Positions 34,414-44,080 of a DNA stretch of 64,000 nt are shown one piece after another. The position numbers were made by a program, and so were the translations under genes. Under the pieces are notes generated by a model that was not told the DNA's origin, did not search any database, and worked only from the letters and a program-made list of their open reading frames with translations. Source of the stretch: Gammaproteobacteria bacterium. GTDB taxonomy: Bacteria; Pseudomonadota; Gammaproteobacteria; Steroidobacterales; Foliamicaceae. The stretch spans positions 124,001 through 188,000 of the forward strand of contig VXSK01000002.1 of the NCBI GenBank assembly GCA_009838035.1. The letters are read 5' to 3'. The number at the start of each line of letters is the position of its first letter. Position 1 is the first letter of the stretch.

Positions 34414-36771
34414 TCAGAACCGGTAGGTGCCCCTTACGCCAATGGCGCGCTTGTGCGGAAGTGCCGACACGAAGGCGCGTGTGAACGTGTCCAGATCGGT
34501 GTTGAGCGCCACGTAGAGGTAGGTATCGTCGTCCAACAGGTTGGTGACATACGCCTCCACCCGGTAGCTCTCGGCCTCCACGCCAAGGCGCAGGTTCACG
34601 AGGTTCCGGTCGCCGGTCTCGAACACGTTCGCTTCGGTAGCGTACTTGGTGGATTCATACACGTACTCGCCGCGAACGAACCCGTCCATGCGGCCCCCGA
34701 ACACCGGCCGCGTGTAGGTGGCCGTGGCCGAACCGCTGAACTCCGGCGTCTGTTGCGTCTGGTTGCCCAGGTGGTCCGTGTTGTTCGCCGTGGCGCCATT
34801 GCTGACGCACGGGTTGCAGATGCCTTTCACAAACTCGGTGCTGTTGCGGGCGAAGGCGCCGGTCAGAAGCCAATGCTCCGTGAGTTGAAAGCGGGCCTCA
34901 ATCTCCATGCCGTTCATGTCGAGCAGGCCGACATTGGAGAGAATACCCACACCTGACAGAAGCCCGGTCTCGTCGTCGGTAAAGAAGCCTACCTGCTGGA
35001 CCTGCTGGTCCGTGATCTCTCCCCAATAGCCGATCAGCGATCCCTGCAGCCTTCCGTCCAGCAGCGTGCCCTTCACGCCCAACTCGAACTGGTCCAGCGT
35101 TTCCGGTTCGACGTCAAGTTGCGCACCGGAGTTCCGCTGCAGGCTGGCCGCTTCGGTGGGGGAGAGCGTGACCACGATGGAGTTGAATGTCCCGGGGCGG
35201 AAGCCGCGCGAAAAGTTGGCGAAAACCATGAGATCGTCGGCGGTCCGGTATTCGACCGTCACGCGGCCGCCCACATCATTGAATTCCGCCTCAAGTCCCC
35301 CGGACTCCACCTTCACCTCGTCGCTCTGATACCGCGTTTCGGCGCTGACCGTCAACTTTTCGGTGACATCGTAGTAGACGCCTCCGAAGGCGCCCGTCGT
35401 CGAGCTCTCAAGTATCGGCCGGCAAGTAAACCCGCGCGGAGCAAAAAACCACCCTGCCACACAGGAAGACACGTCTTCACTGTTGACGTAGTTGGCGCCG
35501 GCAGTCCAGCGCAAGCGCCCCTCGCCCGGCGAGGAAAGCCGCGCCTCGTGTGAGGAGTTCTTTGACCATCGTTCAACCAGGAAGGTGTCGGCGATCGGCG
35601 AGAAGGGGGCCCTTGGAAGCGTGTTCTCGTCGCTGACGATCATCGACTTGGTTTCGTTGAAGCCGCTGATCCAGTCAAGGCTCATACCGCCGGGCAAATC
35701 CGCCACAGCGGAGAAAGTAGCGCCCGAAACGCGCTTGGCCAGCCCCATCTTTTCGATGAACACGCCCTCGCCGTCGATCTGCCTCGGCGAGGAATCGGAA
35801 TACAGGGAGAAGGCCGCGACCACGTCCTGGATGTAGTCGCCGCGGGCCAGGTAGCCGGGAGCAAACGCATCATTGTGGCCCACCATGGCCTCGGCGACGC
35901 TCACATCGGGGGCCAGTCCGCAACGGTAAGTCATGCTCCCGTTGCCGTCCGGATCGCAGTTCGCGAAACTGCTCGGAAAACGGAACGAGGGCTGGGGCCC
36001 GTCGTTGATCTCGATGTCTTCAAGGCGCAGCTTGAACCGAAGCGTGTCGGTGGGCGTGGCCAGGATGGTTGCGACCAGCGACCGGGTTTCCTCGTCGCCG
36101 ATTTCGCGCGCTCCCGTGCGGTTGTTCTTGTAGTGACCTCCCTTCTTGTTGTTCCTGACGCTGAGGCGAGCACTCAAGCGGTCTTCGATAATGGGCCCTT
36201 CAACGGAGAATTGCAGGTCCGCGGAGCCGAAACGATCGAGGTCCAGCCCCACCGAGCCGCCGAATTCCTCGCCGGGGTCCTTGGTCACCAGGTTGACGGC
36301 TCCGGAGAAGGTGTTGCGTCCGAAGTAGGCCGTCTGGGGACCCCGCAGCACTTCCACGCGAATGACATCCACGAAGCTGCCCACTTCGCCGCCGAGCACG
36401 GGCGCGCCGTCGACAAAAAACAACGCCGCGACCGAAGAGCCGGAAAACGCATTGATGTTGAGCCCGCGGATGACGATGTTCGGCACGCCACGGTCCGCGC
36501 GGTTGGCCGTGGCCTGCTGATACGTCAGCCCCGGAGTGAACAGCTGCACGTCGACGAAGTTCTTGAGGTTGGCCGCGTTCAGCTCCTCCTCGGAAAACGC
36601 CGAAACCGCAAACGGGATGTCCACCAGGGCCTCCTCGCGTTTTCGCGCCGTGACCACGATCTCCTCAAGGGCCACGCCCTGAGCGAGGGCCCTGGATTGG
36701 GGCAAGAGCAGGCTCCCGGTTACAACTGCGCAAAGCGCGAATAACCCGGTGCGAATCAGTGTCTTGGACAT
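34414..36771 (-). CDS. TonB-dependent receptor, catabolic island
   Basis: A 785-residue receptor of ordinary length, unlike the two larger carbohydrate-type receptors. A signal peptide (to ALAQ) is followed by LEEIVVTARKREEALVDIPFAVSAF, a typical TonB-box/plug start of siderophore- or aromatic-type receptors. The plug has VEVLRGPQTAYFGRNTFSGAVN, a family hallmark, and the barrel ends GVRGTYRF. It lies 87 bases downstream of the PhyH gene on the same strand, and so may be the last gene of the cupin-MFS-PhyH operon. It would import the island's unknown substrate. Confidence 0.92.
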   Translation of the reverse strand: MSKTLIRTGLFALCAVVTGSLLLPQSRALAQGVALEEIVVTARKREEALVDIPFAVSAFSEEELNAANLKNFVDVQLFTPGLTYQQATANRADRGVPNIVIRGLNINAFSGSSVAALFFVDGAPVLGGEVGSFVDVIRVEVLRGPQTAYFGRNTFSGAVNLVTKDPGEEFGGSVGLDLDRFGSADLQFSVEGPIIEDRLSARLSVRNNKKGGHYKNNRTGAREIGDEETRSLVATILATPTDTLRFKLRLEDIEINDGPQPSFRFPSSFANCDPDGNGSMTYRCGLAPDVSVAEAMVGHNDAFAPGYLARGDYIQDVVAAFSLYSDSSPRQIDGEGVFIEKMGLAKRVSGATFSAVADLPGGMSLDWISGFNETKSMIVSDENTLPRAPFSPIADTFLVERWSKNSSHEARLSSPGEGRLRWTAGANYVNSEDVSSCVAGWFFAPRGFTCRPILESSTTGAFGGVYYDVTEKLTVSAETRYQSDEVKVESGGLEAEFNDVGGRVTVEYRTADDLMVFANFSRGFRPGTFNSIVVTLSPTEAASLQRNSGAQLDVEPETLDQFELGVKGTLLDGRLQGSLIGYWGEITDQQVQQVGFFTDDETGLLSGVGILSNVGLLDMNGMEIEARFQLTEHWLLTGAFARNSTEFVKGICNPCVSNGATANNTDHLGNQTQQTPEFSGSATATYTRPVFGGRMDGFVRGEYVYESTKYATEANVFETGDRNLVNLRLGVEAESYRVEAYVTNLLDDDTYLYVALNTDLDTFTRAFVSALPHKRAIGVRGTYRF

Positions 36772-36858
36772 GGCGATCTCCTCCCGATTCTCCGTCCCAC
36801 GGTTCCTAGTATTACACGGTTCCGGCCAACTAACGCCGGGCGGAGACTCAATTTGCCG

Positions 36859-37692
36859 TTACTCCGCAAACTCTTTGCTGTTGCCCCGCTGCCAGATGAC
36901 CGGGAAGAACTCCCCCGACGGCGCCTCGCCTTCCGGCAGGCTGTCCACGCCGGGTATGGCGGCCTTGTGGGCGGCCGGATACCAGCGCACGTCGTCTCCG
37001 AAGACGCGTACCGCCAATCCGGTGCGCGGCCTGGTCCTTGAGTAATTCCCCCTTGAGAAATGAGGCGTGGAGGGATGAAAAACGACCGCGTCGCCGGGTT
37101 CCATGTCGAAGGAGACGAACCGGAACCGAAAATCCGGATTGTCCCGTTCCGTCTCGAAGTCGGGGCAGAGCCCGTCGGCCTGGTCGGGAGCAAACCCGAA
37201 ATGCAGGTTGTTGTCCACGCAGTGCCGATGAAAACCGGCGACATATTCGACACGCCCGTTGTGACGGTCCACGGGGGTCAACGCAATCCAGATGTTGGGG
37301 GCCATCTCGCCCGTAACCGGCCAGGCGGTCTCGTCACAGTGCCAGACCATCACCTTGGTGGAGCCGGGGGGCTTATGGAAAAGGTGGTCGTGATAAACGC
37401 GGATGGTGTCCGACCCGATGACACGGCCGACAACTTCCCCGACAGGTGAATTCAACGCGAAATCCCGGAATACTCCCGGTTGGCGCCACATGAAGCAGAC
37501 GGAAGCCATCGACGCGCCGTGAGAAGGGCCGGGCACTCCATATTTCTCGGGATCTTCCAACAGCCGGTCCACGCCCTGCCTTAACCGCTCGATCCATTGC
37601 CTGTCGAACATCCGGCGAAGGTGAACCACACCTTCGCGCCGATAGGTGTTGCGGTGTTCGGCGGTTATCGGGTTGAGGGGGCGTTTATTCAT
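36859..37692 (-). CDS. phytanoyl-CoA dioxygenase (PhyH) family oxygenase
   Basis: A 277-residue Fe(II)/2-oxoglutarate-dependent oxygenase. The facial triad is visible as H-x-D in VWHCDETAW and the distal histidine in FHPSTPHFSRGN; the arginine for 2-oxoglutarate is probably in RPRTGLAVRVFG. The ATG at 37692 overlaps the end of the MFS gene by 8 bases. A start 12 codons upstream is possible but lies deeper in that gene. Family members hydroxylate diverse small molecules; the neighbours (symporter, cupin, TonB receptor) suggest a step in breakdown of an imported compound. Confidence 0.88.
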   Translation of the reverse strand: MNKRPLNPITAEHRNTYRREGVVHLRRMFDRQWIERLRQGVDRLLEDPEKYGVPGPSHGASMASVCFMWRQPGVFRDFALNSPVGEVVGRVIGSDTIRVYHDHLFHKPPGSTKVMVWHCDETAWPVTGEMAPNIWIALTPVDRHNGRVEYVAGFHRHCVDNNLHFGFAPDQADGLCPDFETERDNPDFRFRFVSFDMEPGDAVVFHPSTPHFSRGNYSRTRPRTGLAVRVFGDDVRWYPAAHKAAIPGVDSLPEGEAPSGEFFPVIWQRGNSKEFAE

Positions 37693-39097
37693 GTTCTCTT
37701 GCAACAGACCGTAACCGCTCGAGCTCATGTTCGCTCAAGTTGTAGCGTGAGATTGCACCGATGCTGATCGCCTGCAGCACAAGCGGCAGAACCGCTATGC
37801 ACATATAGAGTCCCAGCAGCGCGCTTTCGGTCTGCTCGACCCGTTGGCCTTCCGTCGCTTCAATGTATCCCATGGCGCCCAGGAAAACGCCGAGGAAAGC
37901 GACTCCGAGAGCGCCGGAGAGTTTTTCCACGAGAACGTAGAGCCCCGTGAACGCTCCCTCGCGACGCAGGCCTGTCTTCAGGTAGTCGAATTCCAATGCG
38001 TCGGGCAGCATCGCCTGGGTCAGCAGGAAGGTTCCCCCACCTGCAACGCCGATGAGAACCGACCTCAGGATGATCAGGCCGGTGGGCTCGCCAGGCCCGG
38101 CAAACCACCAGGAAAAATGGGCGGCGCCATAAAGCGCCGCTGCGATCATGTAGCCGTTCCGTTTCCCCACGCGGCGCGCGACGAAAAGCCAGGCGGGTTG
38201 AGAAAGGATAAGCGCAACGCTCACGACGCCCAGGTAGAGGCCGAGCACGTCGTCGGTCACCTGCAGGACATGTTTCGTAAAGTAGGCAGTGGTGGAAACG
38301 GAGATCGCCAGCACGAGGAAGTACACCAGCTTGGACGCCATGAGCCAAAGGAAGGGCACGTTCCCGAGGGCCGACTTCAGTTGCTCCTTGAGCGGCGGTT
38401 GTTGCAGTTGTTGAACGGTCCGGGGAGCGTGACGAAGCGACCATACGCAAACCACCACCGCCACCGCCGCGAAGCCTGCCAGCACCCAGGCCATCCTGGC
38501 GTGACCTGCCCGGGTTGCGCCCCACCAGGCCAGCAGGGCGGGACCCAGGCTCAAGCCGATCAACGAACCGAACGAGGAAAACACGACCCGGAACGACATG
38601 AGCTGGGTGCGTTCGTGATAGTTGGGCGTCAGTTCCACCGCCATTGCGATGTAGGGGATGTTGAACATCGTGTACGAAGTAGCGAACAACAGCAGACAAG
38701 CCGACAGGTAGATCAGCAGGGGCGTCTCGCCGATATCAGGAGTCGTATATAACGCCGCAACTGCGACGGCGCACAACAGGCCGCCGGCCGCCAGCCACGG
38801 CAAACGCCGGCCCCACCGCGTGGAGATACGGTCCGAGAATGCTCCCATGAGGGGGTCGCTGACCGCATCCCAGACTTTCGCGCCGGCAAAGATGAACGCC
38901 GCGGTAGCTGCGGCAACGCCCAGCGAGTCGGTCATGAAACGTAACAAAAGGACGTTCGACGACAGGTTCAGGATGGTGATCGGCATGGAGCCAAGGCCCC
39001 ACCCCAGCCTGGTTTGCAGTGGAAGCTTCGCCCCGCCCGGTCCTTCCGCGGTGCTGCCGTCGCCCGCCCCGGTCTTAGGCGTTCCGGATTGCGCCAC
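37685..39097 (-). CDS. MFS_2 (GPH-type) sugar/cation symporter
   Basis: A 470-residue transporter with about twelve membrane segments, belonging to the glycoside-pentoside-hexuronide (MelB-like) group: GLGSMPITILNLSSNVLLLRFMTD, DAVSDPLMGAFSDRISTRWGRRLPWL (the D-P-x-x-G-x-x-S-D-R motif) and YTMFNIPYIAMAVELTPNYHERT. The frame continues upstream, but that part is an out-of-frame reading of the cupin gene. The GTG at 39097 lies three bases after the cupin stop. It probably imports a glycoside or a similar polar compound into the cytoplasm. Confidence 0.88.
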   Translation of the reverse strand: MAQSGTPKTGAGDGSTAEGPGGAKLPLQTRLGWGLGSMPITILNLSSNVLLLRFMTDSLGVAAATAAFIFAGAKVWDAVSDPLMGAFSDRISTRWGRRLPWLAAGGLLCAVAVAALYTTPDIGETPLLIYLSACLLLFATSYTMFNIPYIAMAVELTPNYHERTQLMSFRVVFSSFGSLIGLSLGPALLAWWGATRAGHARMAWVLAGFAAVAVVVCVWSLRHAPRTVQQLQQPPLKEQLKSALGNVPFLWLMASKLVYFLVLAISVSTTAYFTKHVLQVTDDVLGLYLGVVSVALILSQPAWLFVARRVGKRNGYMIAAALYGAAHFSWWFAGPGEPTGLIILRSVLIGVAGGGTFLLTQAMLPDALEFDYLKTGLRREGAFTGLYVLVEKLSGALGVAFLGVFLGAMGYIEATEGQRVEQTESALLGLYMCIAVLPLVLQAISIGAISRYNLSEHELERLRSVAREHE

Positions 39098-39099
39098 GT

Positions 39100-39630
39100 T
39101 CAGGCGGGCAGCAGCCGGTCCACGTTGGATTCGCCCGGCGCCGGGCACAAGGACTTGTCGAGCTGCACCGACACGCCGAATTGACCTTCGGAACCCGCGC
39201 CCGACCTGTGGCCGCTGCCGACACAGTCCTCGGCGAAAAGAACGTCTCCGTGGCCAAACTCGTAATGGCTTCCGTCGCGCAGTTCGACCACGAGGGTACC
39301 GAATATCGGGATCAGGATGTTGGGTTGGTTGGCTACGTGCCAGTCGTACATGAAACCGGGCGCGATGGATCCGACGGTCACCCGCGCGGCGGGGTGGCGG
39401 ATGAGTTGATAGGGGGGTTGTGCGCCCGGGTGGGGTAATGGCAGCTCGCGCATTTCGGCCATGCCCTCCGCGTTGGCGTACAGATTGAAGAACCGCTTCG
39501 CCCAGGGGATCTGACCTTCGGGAAATGCCTGCGCGGCATTGCCGCTGCGGCCCGAGAGCATGAGAGCAAGCGCCGCGCCCGCTCCTGATGCCGAGATCAG
39601 GGCCCTCCTTGTCGAAGTCGTTCCGCTCAT
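39100..39630 (-). CDS. Tat-exported cupin-like protein
   Basis: A 176-residue protein with twin-arginine-like signal (STRRALISASGAGAALALML) and a single cupin domain: GSIAPGFMYDWHVANQPN provides the first motif with one histidine, GDVLFAEDCVGSGH the second. With few metal ligands (H in motif 1, D/H in motif 2) it could be a binding protein or a small enzyme. It is first in the cupin-MFS-PhyH run, with its start 62 bases from the divergent hydrolase gene. The function is not known. Confidence 0.78.
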   Translation of the reverse strand: MSGTTSTRRALISASGAGAALALMLSGRSGNAAQAFPEGQIPWAKRFFNLYANAEGMAEMRELPLPHPGAQPPYQLIRHPAARVTVGSIAPGFMYDWHVANQPNILIPIFGTLVVELRDGSHYEFGHGDVLFAEDCVGSGHRSGAGSEGQFGVSVQLDKSLCPAPGESNVDRLLPA

Positions 39631-39692
39631 GGCTCCCCCTTCCCCGGACGCTTGTTTGGCATATTATGACGACGCTCCGGAGCGGAGACCAC

Positions 39693-40550
39693 GTGAACGA
39701 CATTGAACGCCAGTTTGTCGCATTGCGCGAGGGTCAGGTGCATCTGCGGCATCTCGACGCGCCGGCCAGGGACGCAGATCTACCTGTACCGGCTACCTTG
39801 CTGCTTCACCCTTCGCCGGCATCGTCGTGGTTCATGCAAGGCCTTATGGTCGAATTGCGAAAGGCCGGCAGCAACGCAGCGTTGATTGCACCCGATACAC
39901 TCGGCAATGGCGACTCGGCGCCACCCGGTATCGATCACCCCGACATTGCCTATTTCGCCGACAGCATACGCCGCATGATCGACGAGCTTGCGCTCGAGCG
40001 CGTGGACTTGTACGGATCCCATACCGGAGCGCGGATCGCTTGTGAGTTCGCTGCAGCCTACCCGGACAGGGTTCGACGGGTCGTACTCGACGGCATCATC
40101 GAGTACGAGGACGACATGCGCAACGCCATAATCCAGAACTACGCGCCGCGCATTGAGCCGGACGAGTTCGGGCGGCATTTCGTGTGGGCGTTCAACTTCG
40201 TTCGCGACCAGGCGCTGCATTTTCCGTGGTTCATGCGCGATCCGGAGCATCGCCTCGATGGACCCGTGCCGCCAGCGGCGGTCCTCCACCGCGCTGCACT
40301 CGACGTGCTGAAGGCAATCGACACCTACGCGGATCCGTACATCGCGGCCTTCGAGTACCGGGCCTATGAACGCATGCCAAACATCAAGGCCCCCGTACTG
40401 CTCCTGAAGCCGGACAGCGAATTGCCGGTACTGCGGGCCGCAGTCGCGAAGGCAGCGAGTCTGTTGCAGGATAGTCGTATCGCAACCGTAACCGGCGGCG
40501 ACACGTCAAAGGCCAAGGCAATCGCCGGTTTCCTGGCTCCCGAGCAATAA
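39693..40550 (+). CDS. alpha/beta hydrolase-fold protein with GSHTG elbow
   Basis: A 285-residue alpha/beta-hydrolase-fold protein. The strand-turn-helix that normally carries the nucleophile reads LYGSHTGARIACEFAAAYPDRV, with histidine (H110) where serine is expected. An aspartate is present in LLLKPDSELP, but the usual C-terminal histidine is not seen. So either it is a non-canonical enzyme or it has lost hydrolysis. The GTG at 39693 follows GGAG with good spacing and is preferred to the ATG at 39666, which has no ribosome binding site. No signal peptide is visible. Two further proteins in this island share the G-x-H-T-G elbow. Confidence 0.8.
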   Translation: MNDIERQFVALREGQVHLRHLDAPARDADLPVPATLLLHPSPASSWFMQGLMVELRKAGSNAALIAPDTLGNGDSAPPGIDHPDIAYFADSIRRMIDELALERVDLYGSHTGARIACEFAAAYPDRVRRVVLDGIIEYEDDMRNAIIQNYAPRIEPDEFGRHFVWAFNFVRDQALHFPWFMRDPEHRLDGPVPPAAVLHRAALDVLKAIDTYADPYIAAFEYRAYERMPNIKAPVLLLKPDSELPVLRAAVAKAASLLQDSRIATVTGGDTSKAKAIAGFLAPEQ

Positions 40551-40568
40551 GCGCCGCTACAGCGGTTA

Positions 40569-41537
40569 TCAGTTGAAATCCACCGGCGTGGCTGCCTCAA
40601 CGTATGCAGCGACGATCTGCGCAAACCTGATGGGGGATTCCAGGGGAGGGTAGTGGCCCACGTCCGGCATGAACACGGTCGACACCTGGGTATTCTCGAG
40701 ATAGCCGGCCAGCGTGCCCGCCGCTGCCGGAATCAGCAGCGCGTCGCGGCCACCCCAGATCAGCAGCGCCGGCGCGCGCACACCGGCCATAGCCGTCCTG
40801 GCTTTCTGGTGGTCCTCGACGATTCCGATCAATGCGGTCGAATTGGCCTCGGTCACCCGTCGATTGAAATCGTAGTACTCGCGGCGTGTCTGCACGGAAA
40901 TCCGCCGCGGGTCTCCACTGTAGTAATCCAGAAACGCGTTTATGAAATGTTCTGATTCGAATCCCGTTTCCCTGAATTCCTCCAGTGCTTTTGCGAATTC
41001 GGGCGTAAAGGTCATATGGTCGGTTCTGACCGGGTCCGACGGCGAGTTCGACATGATCAGCCTGTTCACCCTGTCGGGGTAGGCGGCCGCGAAATACATA
41101 CAGGTCGTGCCGCCGCTGGACACGCCGACGCAGGTCACCCGATCGACGCCCAGATGGTCCAGCAACCCGGCGGTAAAACCCGCCGGTTCAAGGCGCTCCG
41201 CCGCCTCGTCCGATACCGGACCGGAAAGGCCGTGGGGCGGCAGGTCGTATCGAATCACCCGGTAGCGATCGACCAGTTCCGGCGCAATGCGGTCCCAGGT
41301 GCGCAGCGTGCTGCGCGAGCCGTGGATCATCAGAATGGCCGGGCCCTCGCCCTGGTCCTTGTAATAGACCTCGACGCCGCCGATTTCCGTGACTTGCCCA
41401 TCCGGATCGGAATATGTTTGCCGCAGCGTTTCGAGGGTGAGGCGCTGATCGGCATATTCGCCGGCGATTCCGGAAAGGGGAATTGAGGATAAAAGCAGCA
41501 CCAGCAGCGCGGGGGCGGGGAACAGGTTTCGGTTCAT
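40569..41537 (-). CDS. exported alpha/beta hydrolase, canonical triad
   Basis: A 322-residue hydrolase with a signal peptide (ALLVLLLSSIPLSGIAGE). The triad is intact: serine in GVSSGGTTCMYF (about S140), aspartate in IWGGRDALL, histidine in MPDVGHYPPLESP. The oxyanion loop is ILMIHGSRST. It is therefore probably an active periplasmic esterase, lactonase or C-C hydrolase. The ATG at 41537 is chosen because it starts the signal peptide; the frame is open 13 codons upstream. It ends 18 bases from the convergent GSHTG protein gene. Confidence 0.88.
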   Translation of the reverse strand: MNRNLFPAPALLVLLLSSIPLSGIAGEYADQRLTLETLRQTYSDPDGQVTEIGGVEVYYKDQGEGPAILMIHGSRSTLRTWDRIAPELVDRYRVIRYDLPPHGLSGPVSDEAAERLEPAGFTAGLLDHLGVDRVTCVGVSSGGTTCMYFAAAYPDRVNRLIMSNSPSDPVRTDHMTFTPEFAKALEEFRETGFESEHFINAFLDYYSGDPRRISVQTRREYYDFNRRVTEANSTALIGIVEDHQKARTAMAGVRAPALLIWGGRDALLIPAAAGTLAGYLENTQVSTVFMPDVGHYPPLESPIRFAQIVAAYVEAATPVDFN

Positions 41538-41631
41538 TGCGAAGACTGCTGAAGAGGTGCTTGGATTGTATGCCACAATGCAAATTCAGCGATATTCGGG
41601 CGACATCAGCCGTGAATTCCCTTTCAACGAC

Positions 41632-42615
41632 ATGAACGACTTCGCCAATGTGCGGGTTTCGCACTCGGTGCTGCACCCGGACTGGATTGCAGCGGAAGCA
41701 GTGCGGCACTACCCACTGAACGGCGCGGTCAAGGCTTACCTCTTGTACAGGGGCATGAACGACGTCTATCTGATCGAGGACCGCGAAACACGGTATGCGA
41801 TGCGGGTTTGGCGGCGAGGCTGGCGCGATGTCGACGTCGTGAAAGTCGAACTCGACTTCCTTGATTACTTGCGCCGACGAGACTTCCCGGCGTCCACGCC
41901 ATTGCGCACGCGCAACGGAGAGCTTTACTTCAAGGTTGGCTCACCCGAGGGAGCGCGCGCCGTCGCGATGTATTCCTGGGCCCCGGGGCAGAAATTCGGC
42001 GAGGCGCTGGACGAGCGCTCCGCCGAACGCATCGGCGCCTTGTTGGCGGAAATGCATCTGCTGGGTATCGAGTACCTCGGCGACCGGCAGCCGTCGACCG
42101 ATGATGCGGTGAGTTTCATGGTCAGCCTGCCACCGCTGCTCGAATTCCTTCACGACCGGCCCGAGGATGCCGGCTATTACGAGAAGCTTGCCCCCCGGAT
42201 CGTCGAGCGCCTGGAGCAGATCCCGCGGGAGACTGTCCCGCTTGGATTGTGTCACCGGGATCTTCATGCCGCCAACGTTCACGTGGAAGAGAGCGGCCGG
42301 ATCACGTTTCTTGATTTTGACGGCACGGGGCAGGACTTCCTCATGCAGGATGTGAAGAATTTCACGTTCGGCAACCTGTTCTTCGATTTCCCGCCCGTGT
42401 ACGGTGAGGCGTTCGAGCGAGGATACGCATCGGTACGTCCCTTCACGGCAGCGGAACTCAAGCATTCGGAGCTGTTCCTGCTGGCGAAGGCTTTTCGGCT
42501 CATCCTGGGCATGGCGCACGCTTCCGTGTCCGTCGGACGGGGAGCCCTGCGGTTTCGCAATCTGGACTGGTTCAGCGCCTATATCCGGGCCCGCGCCCGG
42601 AACGTGGGACTATAG
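41632..42615 (+). CDS. APH-family phosphotransferase (homoserine-kinase-II-like)
   Basis: A 327-residue protein of the aminoglycoside/choline kinase (APH) fold. The ATP-binding part has YRGMNDVYLIEDRETRYAMRVWRRG. The catalytic loop LGLCHRDLHAANVHVE contains the H-x-D motif, and ITFLDFDGTGQ supplies the metal-binding D-x-D-type aspartate. The substrate is a small alcohol or amine of unknown identity. The start is uncertain: ATG 41632 gives a family-like length, while GTG 41557 or ATG 41578 would add 18-25 residues. Phosphorylation of an intermediate of the island's pathway is possible but unproven. Confidence 0.82.
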   Translation: MNDFANVRVSHSVLHPDWIAAEAVRHYPLNGAVKAYLLYRGMNDVYLIEDRETRYAMRVWRRGWRDVDVVKVELDFLDYLRRRDFPASTPLRTRNGELYFKVGSPEGARAVAMYSWAPGQKFGEALDERSAERIGALLAEMHLLGIEYLGDRQPSTDDAVSFMVSLPPLLEFLHDRPEDAGYYEKLAPRIVERLEQIPRETVPLGLCHRDLHAANVHVEESGRITFLDFDGTGQDFLMQDVKNFTFGNLFFDFPPVYGEAFERGYASVRPFTAAELKHSELFLLAKAFRLILGMAHASVSVGRGALRFRNLDWFSAYIRARARNVGL

Positions 42616-42649
42616 GACCGTTTGCACGGCACCAAGCAGGAGAAATGGC

Positions 42650-44080
42650 GTGAGCAGCAATTTGCAATCCGGCCAATGGGACATGATCGTCGTGGGCGCC
42701 GGAACGACGGGGCTACCGGCGGCTACCTTTGCCGCGAAGCGAGGCGGGCGCGTACTGCTTGTCGAGGCGGCGGGCAAAATAGGTGGGACGCTGCACCTGA
42801 GTTCCGGGCAGGTGAGCGCCGCAGGCACACGGCTGCAGGCCGAAAAAGGCATCGAGGATTCGCCGGAACAGCACCTGGAAGAGGCGATTCGAATCAGTCG
42901 CGGCACAATCGATCCAGTGCTCGCGAGACTGAGCATATTCAACGCCGCGGAAGCCTTCGACTGGATGATGGAACTTGGCTTCGATGTGCAAGACCAATGC
43001 CCTTCGATCGAAAGCGTACATGAACGTTACAAGGTGCCGCGCTACTACTGGGGGAACAACTTCGGTCGGTCCGTTCTGGACGTGCTGGAGCAGGCGACGC
43101 GAGAACAGGAAGCTGTCGGCCGGATCAAGGTCCTGACCGGCACAAGAGTGATCGGTCTGCTGCAGAACCGTCAGGGTGTCGTGACAGGTGTCGAAATCGC
43201 CGATGGGGAGGGCAGGGAATCCTCGGTTGAAGGGAAGAACGTAGTGCTGGCAAGCGGCGGATACGCGGCCAATCCTGCGATGTTCAGGCGCTTATGCGGT
43301 TACAGGCTGTACGTGAACGGGTCCTATGAGTTCGCCCAGGGCGACGGTTACGATCTCGCGGTTGCGGCGGGCGGATACCTGCGCGGGCGCGAAAACTACC
43401 TCTCCAACTTCGGCTGGCTGCTGGAAGACGGCCCGTACCCCAAGGAGATCCTTGGCCGGCTCAATACCTTTCCCGAATCGCGTCCACCCTGGGAAATCTA
43501 TGTGAACATGCACGGGCAGCGATTCGTGCGGGAAGACGAACCGAGCATAGATGCCCGCGAACACGCGCTGCTGGAACAGCCGGATTTGCGTTACTGGGTC
43601 GTTTTCGACGATCGCATCTTCCGCAAGGCGCCGCCGATCGTCTATGACTGGTCGCGTGAGCAGATGACGGCGTCGTTCAACAGACGCGAGGCTTTCCGCC
43701 AGGCCGACTGCCTGGAATCGCTCGCCCAGAGCATAGGGGTGCCCGGAAACGTCCTCGCGAATACGGTCGCGGCTTTCAATGCGTCAGTCGCAGAAGGCAG
43801 GGATGGGATGGGCCGGCGCCATTTGCCCGCACCGATCACCAGGCCGCCGTTTTATGCCATCCGCCAGCAAGGCGGATCGCTGTCCTCGACCGTGGGCGTC
43901 GCAGTCAACGAGAAGCTGCAGGTCATGCGCCCGGACGGCGCCCCGATCCCGGGGCTATACGCCGCCGGGGAGATCCTGGGTTCCGGGCAGCTACAGGGCA
44001 ATGCGTTCGTTGGCGGGATGATGGTCATGCCTTGCATCGTCTTTGGCCGTTTGCTCGGAGAGCGGCTGGTGGAGTTCTGA
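42650..44080 (+). CDS. FAD-dependent oxidoreductase (FAD_binding_2, fumarate reductase/ketosteroid dehydrogenase type)
   Basis: A 476-residue flavoprotein. The N-terminal dinucleotide motif is VVGAGTTGLPAATFAAKRG followed by LLVEAAGKIGG, and NVVLASGGYAANP and the C-terminal GLYAAGEILGSGQLQGNAF are typical of the fumarate reductase/3-ketosteroid-1-dehydrogenase group. Such enzymes reduce or introduce double bonds next to carbonyl or carboxyl groups. The GTG at 42650 has AGGAG in front. The stop overlaps the next gene (TGATG), so it is cotranscribed with the GHHTG hydrolase-like protein and probably with the kinase gene 34 bases upstream. Confidence 0.88.
   Translation: MSSNLQSGQWDMIVVGAGTTGLPAATFAAKRGGRVLLVEAAGKIGGTLHLSSGQVSAAGTRLQAEKGIEDSPEQHLEEAIRISRGTIDPVLARLSIFNAAEAFDWMMELGFDVQDQCPSIESVHERYKVPRYYWGNNFGRSVLDVLEQATREQEAVGRIKVLTGTRVIGLLQNRQGVVTGVEIADGEGRESSVEGKNVVLASGGYAANPAMFRRLCGYRLYVNGSYEFAQGDGYDLAVAAGGYLRGRENYLSNFGWLLEDGPYPKEILGRLNTFPESRPPWEIYVNMHGQRFVREDEPSIDAREHALLEQPDLRYWVVFDDRIFRKAPPIVYDWSREQMTASFNRREAFRQADCLESLAQSIGVPGNVLANTVAAFNASVAEGRDGMGRRHLPAPITRPPFYAIRQQGGSLSSTVGVAVNEKLQVMRPDGAPIPGLYAAGEILGSGQLQGNAFVGGMMVMPCIVFGRLLGERLVEF

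Noticed and set aside
39100..39703. Upstream extension of the MFS transporter by about 200 codons
   Set aside because: It reads the cupin gene in another frame; the transporter begins at the GTG after the cupin stop.
42404..42649. Extended start of the FAD_binding_2 protein upstream of 42650
   Set aside because: It overlaps the kinase gene in another frame; the GTG at 42650 has AGGAG in front and starts just before the nucleotide-binding motif.
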